From NCBI GenBank assembly GCA_016187925.1, contig JACPIS010000010.1:1-64000 (forward strand): a DNA stretch of 64,000 nt, read 5' to 3'. This document shows, piece by piece, positions 52,926 through 60,718 of the stretch. This DNA comes from Opitutia bacterium (lineage in GTDB: Bacteria > Verrucomicrobiota > Verrucomicrobiia > Opitutales > Opitutaceae). The position numbers and the translations under genes are program-made. How positions within the stretch are numbered: position 1 is the stretch's first letter; every line of letters begins with the position of its first letter. The notes under the pieces are model-generated. The model had not been told where the DNA came from, made no database searches, and saw nothing but the letters and a program-made list of their open reading frames with translations.

Positions 52926-54674
52926 TCAGGGCACGATGGGCAGGATCAGCGCGGAGGGATGAGCAGCATCGTGATAAATCGTGTTGGTGGCGGTCGCGAA
53001 CGGCTTGGAGCCGTCGTCCCGTCCGCCGTTCTGCGGATTCCGGTCGAACCGCGGGAAGTTCGCACTGGCGATCTCCAAGCGCAGCTTGTGCCCCGCCAGG
53101 AAGACGTTGGCGGTCGACCACAGATCGACGGCGATCTTGCAGATCTCGCCCGGCTTGAGGGGCTCGGTCTTCTCCGGTGAATTGCGGAAGCTCGCACGCA
53201 GAATCCCGTCGGTCAGATTGAACGCGCGGCCGTCGGGGAAGACGTCCACCAGCTTGCCGGTGAAGTCGGTGTCCACCGCGGAGGAGCTGACATAGAGTTC
53301 GAGTGAGACCGGGCCGGTCACCTCCACGTCATGCGTGAAGGCCGGCGTGGTGTAGACGAGGACATCCGTCCGCTCCTCGACCTTGCGCTGGTCGAGTGGA
53401 CCGTTCGGATAGGTGCCCAGGTCACCGAGGATCGGACCGCCGTGGGTCGGGACCGGGCGATAGGGATCGGAGACATACTGGTCGGCCGGTTCACTGGCCG
53501 GGGCGGCTGAACTGAGGCTGCCGTAGCCGGCGAGTGAATTAGCCCGCCCGCCGGAATGAAGATAGTAGCGGGTCGGCCGCGCCCGGGCGAGCGGCCACTC
53601 GTCCTCGGCGCGCCAGACGTTCTTTCCCATCACGAAAATCTTCACCGATTTCTCCTTCTCGAAACCGTTGTCGATTCCCTTCAGGAGGTGGTCGAAGAAG
53701 CGGAGCGTGTAGCCCCAGCTGTCGAAGAGAGCTACCTTCCCGAACTCAATCTCGCCGATCTTCTCGCCGAAGCCGGCGTGCCCGCCGGGCATGATGACCA
53801 GCCGCTGGCCCTTGCGTGCGGCTTCGGTCGCGCCCTGCGCCCGGATACCGGTGTAGTTGCGGATGGAGCCGTCCTGAAAGAGATCGTACCAAGCGGCGAA
53901 GTGCACGGCCGGCACGGTGACCTTGCCGAATTGCTCCTCGATCGACCACTGTTTCCAGTAGTCATCGTAGGCCGGATGAGCCCACCAGTCGAAATAGTAA
54001 TCCGCCAAACCCTTGCTGGTGCCGACATCGAGCACGGGATAGGCGGAGGGCGGACGCTGGTAGTCCCAGTGGGAGGGAAGCGCACTGCCCATCGTCTTGC
54101 GGGAGGCAACATTGATGGACAGCACCGAAGTCCAGGCCTGTGCCAGCATCTGCATGAACGCCCCGCCTTGGTAGGCCCAGTGCCCGTGGTAGTTCGACGC
54201 GGTGATCATTGGCGCGATGCCCGCGAGATGCGGCGGGGCGCTGACCGCCGCCTGCATCACCGGGACACCAACGTAGGAGCCCCCGACCATCCCGACCTTG
54301 CCATTGGAGTACGGCAAGGCGGCCGCCCACTCCACGGCGTCGTAACCGTCGTTGGCCTCGTACTTGAAGGGATACCACTCGCCACCCGACAGGTGCCGCC
54401 CGCGCACATCCTGCAGGATCATCACATAGCCGCGCGCGGCGCCCTTCAGACCCATATCGACGTTGGCGTACTTGTCGTAGCAGGTGCGCTGGAGGATCAC
54501 CGGGAATTTGCCGTCCGCCTTCGGCCGGTAGATGTCGGCGTAGAGAACCACGCCGTCGCGCGTCTTCATCTGGACGTTGTTCTCGAATACAACCGCGTAC
54601 TCCTCGGTCGCCCAAGCCGCGCAACCCGCGCCGAGGGCAAGGCCGATCACCGCACACTTGAGGTAGGCATTCAT
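52926..54674 (-). CDS. CocE/NonD-family alpha/beta hydrolase (S15-like), secreted
   Basis: This 582-residue protein has a signal peptide (MNAYLKCAVIGLALGAGCAAWA) and the CocE opening VQMKTRDGVVLYADIYRPKADGKFPVILQRTCYDKY. The catalytic-serine motif is GMVGGSYVGVPVM. The C-terminal jelly-roll (VEVTGPVSLELYVSSSAVDTDFTGKLVDVFPDG) completes the X-Pro-dipeptidyl-peptidase/cocaine-esterase layout. Activities in the family are acyl esterases, glutaryl amidases and peptidases. ATG 54674 opens the signal peptide; the frame extends upstream through the operator to 54893. It is the first gene of its operon, 132 bases or so from the predicted -10. Here an esterase acting on a glycan-borne acyl group is the most attractive role. 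Confidence 0.88.
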   Translation of the reverse strand: MNAYLKCAVIGLALGAGCAAWATEEYAVVFENNVQMKTRDGVVLYADIYRPKADGKFPVILQRTCYDKYANVDMGLKGAARGYVMILQDVRGRHLSGGEWYPFKYEANDGYDAVEWAAALPYSNGKVGMVGGSYVGVPVMQAAVSAPPHLAGIAPMITASNYHGHWAYQGGAFMQMLAQAWTSVLSINVASRKTMGSALPSHWDYQRPPSAYPVLDVGTSKGLADYYFDWWAHPAYDDYWKQWSIEEQFGKVTVPAVHFAAWYDLFQDGSIRNYTGIRAQGATEAARKGQRLVIMPGGHAGFGEKIGEIEFGKVALFDSWGYTLRFFDHLLKGIDNGFEKEKSVKIFVMGKNVWRAEDEWPLARARPTRYYLHSGGRANSLAGYGSLSSAAPASEPADQYVSDPYRPVPTHGGPILGDLGTYPNGPLDQRKVEERTDVLVYTTPAFTHDVEVTGPVSLELYVSSSAVDTDFTGKLVDVFPDGRAFNLTDGILRASFRNSPEKTEPLKPGEICKIAVDLWSTANVFLAGHKLRLEIASANFPRFDRNPQNGGRDDGSKPFATATNTIYHDAAHPSALILPIVP

Positions 54675-54807
54675 CAGGATGTCGAAGGGGAGGGTAATAG
54701 ATACGGCCGACCGGCGCAAAACACAGCCGGATCTCTGCCTGGATGGGGTTGGGGGCAACTTTTGGAGCGTGGGGGCGCCACCAAGGCCGACACCCATGTC
54801 CGGGAGC

Positions 54808-54836
54808 AGTCTAGGCGTCCCAAGCGCCTCCGTCTT
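54808..54836 (-). promoter_or_regulatory. Predicted promoter of the CocE-hydrolase operon
   Basis: On the - strand, AGAC (54835-54832) follows the palindrome directly and TAGACT (54813-54808) follows 22 bases after its end, identical spacing to sites 4, 5 and 7. Confidence 0.5.
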
Positions 54837-54855
54837 GTCGCCAAAACTGAGTACA
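54836..54855. promoter_or_regulatory. Regulon palindrome, site 6
   Basis: On the - strand it reads TGTACTCAGTTTTGGCGACA. It lies only 11 bases beyond the U-tract of the TonB-receptor terminator, so one unit ends immediately before the next one's operator. Confidence 0.75.
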
Positions 54856-54866
54856 GGATCGACGAC

Positions 54867-54901
54867 AAAAAAACGGCCCCGGCATGCACACACCGGGGCC
54901 G
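54867..54901 (-). terminator. Rho-independent terminator of the TonB receptor gene
   Basis: A perfect 9-bp stem (CGGCCCCGG at 54874-54882 pairing with CCGGGGCCG at 54893-54901) encloses a 10-base loop. On the - strand it is followed by seven T residues (54873-54867). It lies about 32 bases after the receptor stop codon and is the only strong intrinsic terminator found in the window. Confidence 0.9.
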
Positions 54902-54932
54902 TCGATACGGACTGGCTATGAACTCAACCTAA

Positions 54933-57900
54933 TCAGAATTCGAGGGAGTTGGTGAGAGCCCAAGTCATGCCTTCCTGAATGCGAGAAAGGGCCAGGGAGC
55001 CGTCCGGCTCATAATAGGACGGAACCAAGCGGGTCTTCTCACCAACGTTGCGCAGGTTGACTTGGATGTGCCAGGCGAGGTTGCGGTAGTTGAGCTTCTT
55101 CGTGTAACCGAACCACAGGTCGTAATGCGAATCCTGCGGCCCTTTGAGCGGTTGGTTCACGTCCAGGAACCCGAGGCTCGCGTTGTAGCGGTAACCCGAG
55201 ATGCGGCTCGCTTCGAAGCGCCCCGCGCCACCCACCATGAGGCCCTTGAGCTTACCGTGATCGAACGTGTAGTTGGTCACGAGGTTGAGCCGCCAGGGTG
55301 CCACTTCCGGAGCCGACTGCCCCTGCGAAGCGAGAGCGACCTGATAAGGCAGCCAGAGACCGTCACGCCAAGCCGAGCTGACGATGAACGCCGACGAATT
55401 CACACCGAACTGCCTCAGGTAACCGGCGTCGCCACTGTAGAACGTGTTGAGCTGCTCCATGAAGATGCGCGTGGCGCCGTCGATGTTGGTGCGAGTCGCA
55501 TTGGTGCGGACATAGTTCACCGCAATGTTCCAATTGTCCACAGGCTGGAAAATGACCTCGAACTCCGAACCCTTTGAAAGGGTGTCAACCGTCGTGACCG
55601 GCAGGGTGCTCGCCGAGGGGCTGAGCACGGTAACGGCAGTGAGGAAATCGGAGAAGGGTGACGTACCGCCGAAGGCATCGTGGAGGAAGCCCGTGGCTCT
55701 CGCCTTGTCGGGATCGAGCGGCACCGGCACATTCCAGAAGGTGTAGAACGCCTTGTTGAGGAAGGACGGCGCGTTGAGCCACGCTTGAACCATCTTCTTC
55801 GCGTTAATGGTCTGCTGGGCCGTCTGGTAGGCCGAGGTGGGGCTGGTGTTCGTGAGGTCATCCGTGATCGAGACCCCCGGGACACCATCGGCGTAGGCGT
55901 AGTTCTCCCAGCCAGCCAGCGCGGTATCCAGACCGATGCCATCCGAGATGCCGTTCATGCGATCCTGCACGATGGCCGCGGAGACGTAACCGAACGCGGC
56001 CAGCCGGTACATGAGATAGCTGCCGTTGCCGAAAAGCGCCGTGGCACCAGAAGTGAGGGTCGCGTTGGTTGTCACCGTCTTGTACCAATTGGCCCGGAGG
56101 GTCAGGCGATCATTCAGGACGCTGACGACCACGCCCTTCTCGCGGGTCTTGCCCTGCGGATTGTCGATCACATTGCCCATGAGGTTGCGGCGGGGAGCAT
56201 CGGCCTTGAAGTTGCTGGACTCATTGTAGAGGAACGAAATCCTGGTGCCGCCGAGGAATTTGGAGGTCCATTTCTTCGGCAAGTGGTAGACTCCGCTCCA
56301 ATTCCTGCTTTGTCCCTGCGCGACCCGATAGCTGCTGGGCTTCAGATCGTAATCCAGCGCCGCGGTGCCGTTGGCGGAGTTGAGCGGTGCGTTCGTGTCG
56401 TAATTGACCACGCGATCCTTGCGCCAGCCGAAGGTGGGGATCAGGTCGCCGCCCAGCAGGTAACCCTGCCAAGTGAAGCCCTGGGAGTTGTCGACGAACT
56501 TGCTTCGATTTCCACCGGTGACCAAGCTGGGGAAATCCTTGGGGTTGTCGGCACTCAACCAATTGACACCACCGTTGGTCCAGCCGACGTAGTTGGCCGG
56601 ATTGTCGACCTGCGTTCCTGTGACCGTCTGGCCGGTATTGATGTTCACATAAGTGTAAGGATCGGTCTTGTTGACCGTGCTTGGCGCATTCCAAGTGCTG
56701 TTGAAGTAACGTACCACCGCGGATGCTCCGGGCGTAAGCGTGGTGGTGATCCGATTGAGGTTTGCGCCCGATGCCGAGGATTGGGAACTGAGGCTGCCAC
56801 CCAGATAATAGATCCAATCCCAAGCCCGGGTACCAGTGATGGAGCCGTACGAGGAGGTCGCTCCGGGAGTAATGAGATCGATCAATTCAGGCGTAGCGGC
56901 ATGTTGCGCCCAAGAGAGCGAGCGCTGTTCCTTGATGTCCTGATTGACAAGGCCGGTGAACACACTCCGTCCCAGCACCTTGGTCAGCCAGTTTTTGCCG
57001 AAATAATCCGCGGAATCGAGGTCCAGCGTCACGATGCCGCGCTTGCTCTTGCGATCGATGTTCGACGAACCGTTGCCGAAGGCATCCGTTGAGGCGACAT
57101 AGGGGCGGCCCAAGTTCGCGTTGGTACTGCCGTCGGAAAGCGTCTGGTTAATCTCGACGCCGACTGCGTAGAATTTGCCCGTCAACCACGAGACTTGTCC
57201 GGCGTGATACGCCTGATGGTCGTATGTAAGGTCGAACGCCAGCTTGTCGTTGAAGAAGGTCTGTTGAACATCGATATTTTCGGCTCTCCAGTTCTGCCAT
57301 TCCCGCTTGTTTGGTCCGTCGAGCAGGTTGTCGAAGAAGTTGAAGACGCTGGAATCGGTCAGCACCTTGTCGTAGTAGAACGCTCCGCCTGGCAGGGCCG
57401 AGGCGGCATAGAAGGAGTAAGTCGGCACGGTGCCCGGACGATAGGCCTGGCCCGGGCCGCCGTTGCCACCGTAAGAACTGTTGGCCATACCGACGATGAC
57501 CTTGCCCGGCAGATTGGAGCCATCGGTATAGTAGTACTTCACGTCGGGCGTGCTGCTGATGCCTTGGAAGGAAAAATTGCCGACACCACCTGGGCTATAA
57601 AGCAGCACGATAGGATCGGTCGGCGACTGCGAGCCGTGACCGGGCAGAAGCGTGTTCAGTGTGGCCTTGTTGTAGAGGCCGTTGAACCACGGCGTAATCA
57701 GGTCGTTCGGAGGAAGGATGCGCGGATTATTGGAATGTACCCGGCCATCCTCGATCTTGGCGCGCACGGTGGTATGGTTCCCGTTGCCAAACAGGTCGGC
57801 ATCGTAGCGCAGGGCTGCGTAAACTCTCTTCTGGTTGTTGAATGCCGGCTCCTGCTGGAATTTCTGTTTATCGTCTAGCAGCGAAACCCTGAGCGCCAGC

Positions 57901-58631
57901 TTGTTCTTGAGCAGAACTTGATTGGCATCGAGCGAATTGCGGAACGAGCCGTATTCATCGACCCGGTTCTGCAGTTTGTAGGAATTCCGGTAACTCGCAT
58001 CGTTGACGCTGGCGTTGATGATACCGGCCGGGCTGCCGACGCCGAACAGGATAGAGTTGGGTCCGCGCTGGAGGTCGATGCGTCCGACGTTGAAGCTGTC
58101 CCATGGAATATCCGTCAGAAAATAATCCCGCGTATTATCCGCCGCACTGAGGCCGCGCACGCGGTTGTTCGAACTGGGATTGATCAGGGTCGTCACCTCG
58201 TTGGGGGTCTTGACTCCGGCCGAACCGGAAAAATTGCCGCCAAAGCCAGCGACTTCCGTGCTCGGAGTGTAAATCAGGAGGCCTTGGTTGCCCGTCACGC
58301 CGGTGTCCTTTAGAAACTGCGAGGTGATGACGCTGATGGCCGAAGCTACGTCGTTCAAATCGGTTCGCACTCGCGTTCCCGCCAAGGTGCTCGTCGCACG
58401 GTAAGTGTTGGTTCCGACGGTGTCCTCCACCACGAAGGGTGAGAGGGTGTACACTTCTTCGTCGTTCTTACGCTGGACATCCTTTTGCTTCAGCTTGGAT
58501 TGATCTTCCGGCTGGCTGACGCTGGCAGGGTCGGCGGGCTTGGCTTGGGCGTGGAGGTGGGTCACGCCACCGACGGCAAGGGACACGGCGAGAAGAACTG
58601 CGCCGGCCCGGGGTGTGCTGTTACGGCTCAT
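54933..58631 (-). CDS. TonB-dependent outer-membrane receptor
   Basis: This 1232-residue protein has a signal peptide (about 30 residues, ending HLHA) and a TonB-box-like segment EVYTLSPFVVEDT. The plug domain is TSTLAGTRVRTDLNDVASAISVITSQFLKDTG, and a very long 22-strand-type barrel ends in an aromatic residue (TNSLEF), the usual outer-membrane insertion signal. It should import oligosaccharides or another large ligand across the outer membrane, powered by TonB. There is no carboxypeptidase-like N-terminal extension and no SusD partner next to it, unlike Bacteroidota systems. ATG 58631 (MSRNSTPRAGAVLLAV) opens the signal peptide. The gene forms its own unit between palindrome site 7 and the terminator at 54867-54901. 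Confidence 0.93.
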   Translation of the reverse strand: MSRNSTPRAGAVLLAVSLAVGGVTHLHAQAKPADPASVSQPEDQSKLKQKDVQRKNDEEVYTLSPFVVEDTVGTNTYRATSTLAGTRVRTDLNDVASAISVITSQFLKDTGVTGNQGLLIYTPSTEVAGFGGNFSGSAGVKTPNEVTTLINPSSNNRVRGLSAADNTRDYFLTDIPWDSFNVGRIDLQRGPNSILFGVGSPAGIINASVNDASYRNSYKLQNRVDEYGSFRNSLDANQVLLKNKLALRVSLLDDKQKFQQEPAFNNQKRVYAALRYDADLFGNGNHTTVRAKIEDGRVHSNNPRILPPNDLITPWFNGLYNKATLNTLLPGHGSQSPTDPIVLLYSPGGVGNFSFQGISSTPDVKYYYTDGSNLPGKVIVGMANSSYGGNGGPGQAYRPGTVPTYSFYAASALPGGAFYYDKVLTDSSVFNFFDNLLDGPNKREWQNWRAENIDVQQTFFNDKLAFDLTYDHQAYHAGQVSWLTGKFYAVGVEINQTLSDGSTNANLGRPYVASTDAFGNGSSNIDRKSKRGIVTLDLDSADYFGKNWLTKVLGRSVFTGLVNQDIKEQRSLSWAQHAATPELIDLITPGATSSYGSITGTRAWDWIYYLGGSLSSQSSASGANLNRITTTLTPGASAVVRYFNSTWNAPSTVNKTDPYTYVNINTGQTVTGTQVDNPANYVGWTNGGVNWLSADNPKDFPSLVTGGNRSKFVDNSQGFTWQGYLLGGDLIPTFGWRKDRVVNYDTNAPLNSANGTAALDYDLKPSSYRVAQGQSRNWSGVYHLPKKWTSKFLGGTRISFLYNESSNFKADAPRRNLMGNVIDNPQGKTREKGVVVSVLNDRLTLRANWYKTVTTNATLTSGATALFGNGSYLMYRLAAFGYVSAAIVQDRMNGISDGIGLDTALAGWENYAYADGVPGVSITDDLTNTSPTSAYQTAQQTINAKKMVQAWLNAPSFLNKAFYTFWNVPVPLDPDKARATGFLHDAFGGTSPFSDFLTAVTVLSPSASTLPVTTVDTLSKGSEFEVIFQPVDNWNIAVNYVRTNATRTNIDGATRIFMEQLNTFYSGDAGYLRQFGVNSSAFIVSSAWRDGLWLPYQVALASQGQSAPEVAPWRLNLVTNYTFDHGKLKGLMVGGAGRFEASRISGYRYNASLGFLDVNQPLKGPQDSHYDLWFGYTKKLNYRNLAWHIQVNLRNVGEKTRLVPSYYEPDGSLALSRIQEGMTWALTNSLEF

Positions 58632-58768
58632 TTGGTATGTGGGGTTAGGTTTGATCAAAGCACGCCGCAAAGCGGCATGATTTTATCAGAAATTCGTGCG
58701 CAGTCGGGTAGAGGGGTGGCGCGAGGGGTGAACCGGACTCGGGGTTGTCCGGCAAATGCGATGAGCAA

Positions 58769-58797
58769 AGCTTATCGCTCGCCGTGATTTGCGTCAC
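58769..58797 (-). promoter_or_regulatory. Predicted promoter of the TonB receptor gene
   Basis: On the - strand, TGAC (58796-58793) follows the palindrome directly and TAAGCT (58774-58769) follows 22 bases after its end. The leader of about 130 bases contains a small hairpin (GCCGC/GCGGC, 58664-58676) of unknown meaning. Confidence 0.5.
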
Positions 58798-58816
58798 GTC
58801 ACCAAAACTAATGACA
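58797..58816. promoter_or_regulatory. Regulon palindrome, site 7
   Basis: On the - strand it reads TGTCATTAGTTTTGGTGACG. It lies 37 bases after the GH28 stop codon, between two genes on the same strand, so the receptor has a separate promoter from GH28. Confidence 0.77.
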
Positions 58817-58853
58817 CCCTCCCACCGACCTGCGGCGAGGCCTGCTCTCTCGG

Positions 58854-60560
58854 TTACGGACTATCCGGCACGACTGTCACCGTGCCTACCGGGAGGCCCT
58901 GGTCGAGGGAGACGACCGTACGGACGTTCTTCAGGTCGTTGCCGCGGAGCAGTACTCCCGAGCTTTCTCCGTCAACGCGGAGAAAGGTCGTAGCGTCGGG
59001 AGAGACCCTCGTTCCCGTGAGTCTCGCGCCCTTCACGTCATGCAGCCGGACAACCGGCTGGGCACCCGGCTGCACGGTGGTCCTCAATCCATCGATGGAA
59101 ATATCCTCCGCCCGGTCGCACACGATGGCCGAACGAAAATCGGGCTCCTGGCACACGATCTCCAGGTTCTGGATCGAAATCCCGCGAGCGTGCCGGATGA
59201 AGAACCCATACCCCGGCAGCGGCCCGTACATTGAATACTCGGGATAGTCTTCCGCGTGTTCGCCGATCTCTCCGAGGGAGATCGCCTCGGCCTCGGCCAA
59301 GGTGTGCCCGCGCAGATTGGTGATGCGGATATCCCGCAGCGTGATGTTCTCCACGGGATGCCCCGGAAGGCCGGCGATCGAACTGGCGAGCGGTCGCGCG
59401 TCGGCCGGACAAAAGACTGTGGCGGTGACCCGGCTGATTGAAATGTTCCGCACAGTGCCAACCGCACGGTCCTCGGGTTTCATCCAGCGGCGGCCACGAT
59501 CCCCGAGACGCACGAACACGGCCGCCCCGACGTTGGTCATCGTGATGTCGGACACCTGCACGTCTTCCATCGTACCGCCGTCCACGATTTCCAAAGCGAG
59601 ACCGGCCGCATTGACGTCGTGCATCGTGATGCCCGAGATCCTGATGTTCCTAAAACCACCGTTGGAGGCGGTGCCGAACTTCACCCCGTTGGCCAACGAG
59701 CTCAGGGTGCAGTTGGTAATGCGCACATCCTCGCAGTCGCGCAGATTGGCCTTAAGGCAGATGGAATCGTCACCCGAGTTGAAGCGGCAGTTGTCGACAC
59801 GCACCTGCCGGGAGCCATCGATGTCGATGCCGTCGTTGTTCGCGTCGTTCTTGCGACTGTCTACGGTCACTCCCGTCACCTCGACTCTTTCGCAATTGAG
59901 GTAGTCCTGGCACCAGAAGGCCATGTCCACGAGGGTGACCCCGCTGACTTTCACATCCACGCAGCCGACGAAGCTCAGCCCATAGGGGCGTTTGAGGTAT
60001 GCATCGCGCTCCGGCACCCCGCGCTGGCGGAGCGCCTGCTTGGAGAGATTCGGATGACTGCCCTGGCCGTTGATGCGGCCGGCTCCGACGACGGCCACAT
60101 TCTCCTGCCCGGCGGCATAGATCAGACTGTGGCGACCGTACTCGAGGTTCTCGGGGTAAAGATGACGGATACGCCGGGCGGGGACACTGTCGTCGAGCGC
60201 CGGAGCAGGGCTCTCCGGATAGTCGCCCAGCTCCGTGCTGCCCAGCAGCTCTGCTCCCGCTTCCAGTTGCAGCGTGACGTGGCTCCGCAGATAAATTGTG
60301 CCGGTGAGAAATCTTCCGGCCGGCACGACGACGGTCCCGCCGCCCGCCTGCACCGCGGCATTCACTGCGTGGTTTATCGCGCTCGTATTCAGCGTCACCC
60401 CATCGGATACGGCGCCGTAATGGCGAATATCGTGGACAGCCGCGCTGGCCGCGAAACCGGGAAGGTGCAAGGCAAGCATTCCGATCAGACCGGCAGCCAC
60501 TCGACGGAGGCAGACGTATGCGGTTGTCGCTTGCGCTGCATCGTTTGCAGAAGACAACAT
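58854..60560 (-). CDS. Glycoside hydrolase family 28 (polygalacturonase-like), secreted
   Basis: This 568-residue protein starts at ATG 60560 (MLSSANDAAQATTAYVCLRR) with an export signal whose hydrophobic core is AAGLIGMLALHLPGFAASAA. The GH28 N-cap is HDIRHYGAVSDGVTLNTSAINHAV. The family motifs are NNDGIDIDGS, NSGDDSICLKAN and GVKFGTASNGGF, where the last replaces the usual Arg-Ile-Lys by Gly-Val-Lys. Loss of that Arg could change substrate binding. The open frame extends upstream across the palindrome to 60686 but that part is not coding-like. It diverges from the sensor kinase across palindrome site 8. With the GH28 at 31129-32805 it suggests a galacturonan- or rhamnogalacturonan-like part of the substrate. 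Confidence 0.87.
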   Translation of the reverse strand: MLSSANDAAQATTAYVCLRRVAAGLIGMLALHLPGFAASAAVHDIRHYGAVSDGVTLNTSAINHAVNAAVQAGGGTVVVPAGRFLTGTIYLRSHVTLQLEAGAELLGSTELGDYPESPAPALDDSVPARRIRHLYPENLEYGRHSLIYAAGQENVAVVGAGRINGQGSHPNLSKQALRQRGVPERDAYLKRPYGLSFVGCVDVKVSGVTLVDMAFWCQDYLNCERVEVTGVTVDSRKNDANNDGIDIDGSRQVRVDNCRFNSGDDSICLKANLRDCEDVRITNCTLSSLANGVKFGTASNGGFRNIRISGITMHDVNAAGLALEIVDGGTMEDVQVSDITMTNVGAAVFVRLGDRGRRWMKPEDRAVGTVRNISISRVTATVFCPADARPLASSIAGLPGHPVENITLRDIRITNLRGHTLAEAEAISLGEIGEHAEDYPEYSMYGPLPGYGFFIRHARGISIQNLEIVCQEPDFRSAIVCDRAEDISIDGLRTTVQPGAQPVVRLHDVKGARLTGTRVSPDATTFLRVDGESSGVLLRGNDLKNVRTVVSLDQGLPVGTVTVVPDSP

Positions 60561-60617
60561 GCGATTCCTAGTGATTGCGGAATGAGATGCGGCGCAACCC
60601 GAAAGCAAAGCTGGGGC

Positions 60618-60637
60618 TGTCATCAGTATTGGTGACA
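60618..60637. promoter_or_regulatory. Regulon palindrome, site 8
   Basis: The sequence TGTCATCAGTATTGGTGACA has one mismatched arm position. It lies in the 158-base divergent gap between GH28 (58 bases to its start) and the sensor kinase (82 bases to its start). The TGGTGACA arm points towards the kinase. Confidence 0.77.
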
Positions 60638-60666
60638 GTGACTCGGGAAGTATCCGACGGAAAAAT
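60637..60666 (+). promoter_or_regulatory. Possible promoter of the sensor kinase gene
   Basis: TGAC at 60639-60642 begins one base further from the palindrome than at the other sites, and AAAAAT at 60661-60666 follows after 18 bases, the usual TGAC to -10 spacing. The -10 match is weak. Confidence 0.3.
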
Positions 60667-60718
60667 AGTTTCCAAGCGCACCACACCCGCCTGAGAATGC
60701 ATCAGCGGCCCAATCAGA

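Noticed and set aside
42281-58631. A SusC/SusD-type polysaccharide-utilisation locus as in Bacteroidota
   Set aside because: The receptor lacks a SusD neighbour, and SSS symporters replace the expected machinery.
58664-58676. GCCGC-AAA-GCGGC hairpin in the TonB receptor leader as a riboswitch
   Set aside because: The stem is only five base pairs with no conserved riboswitch elements.
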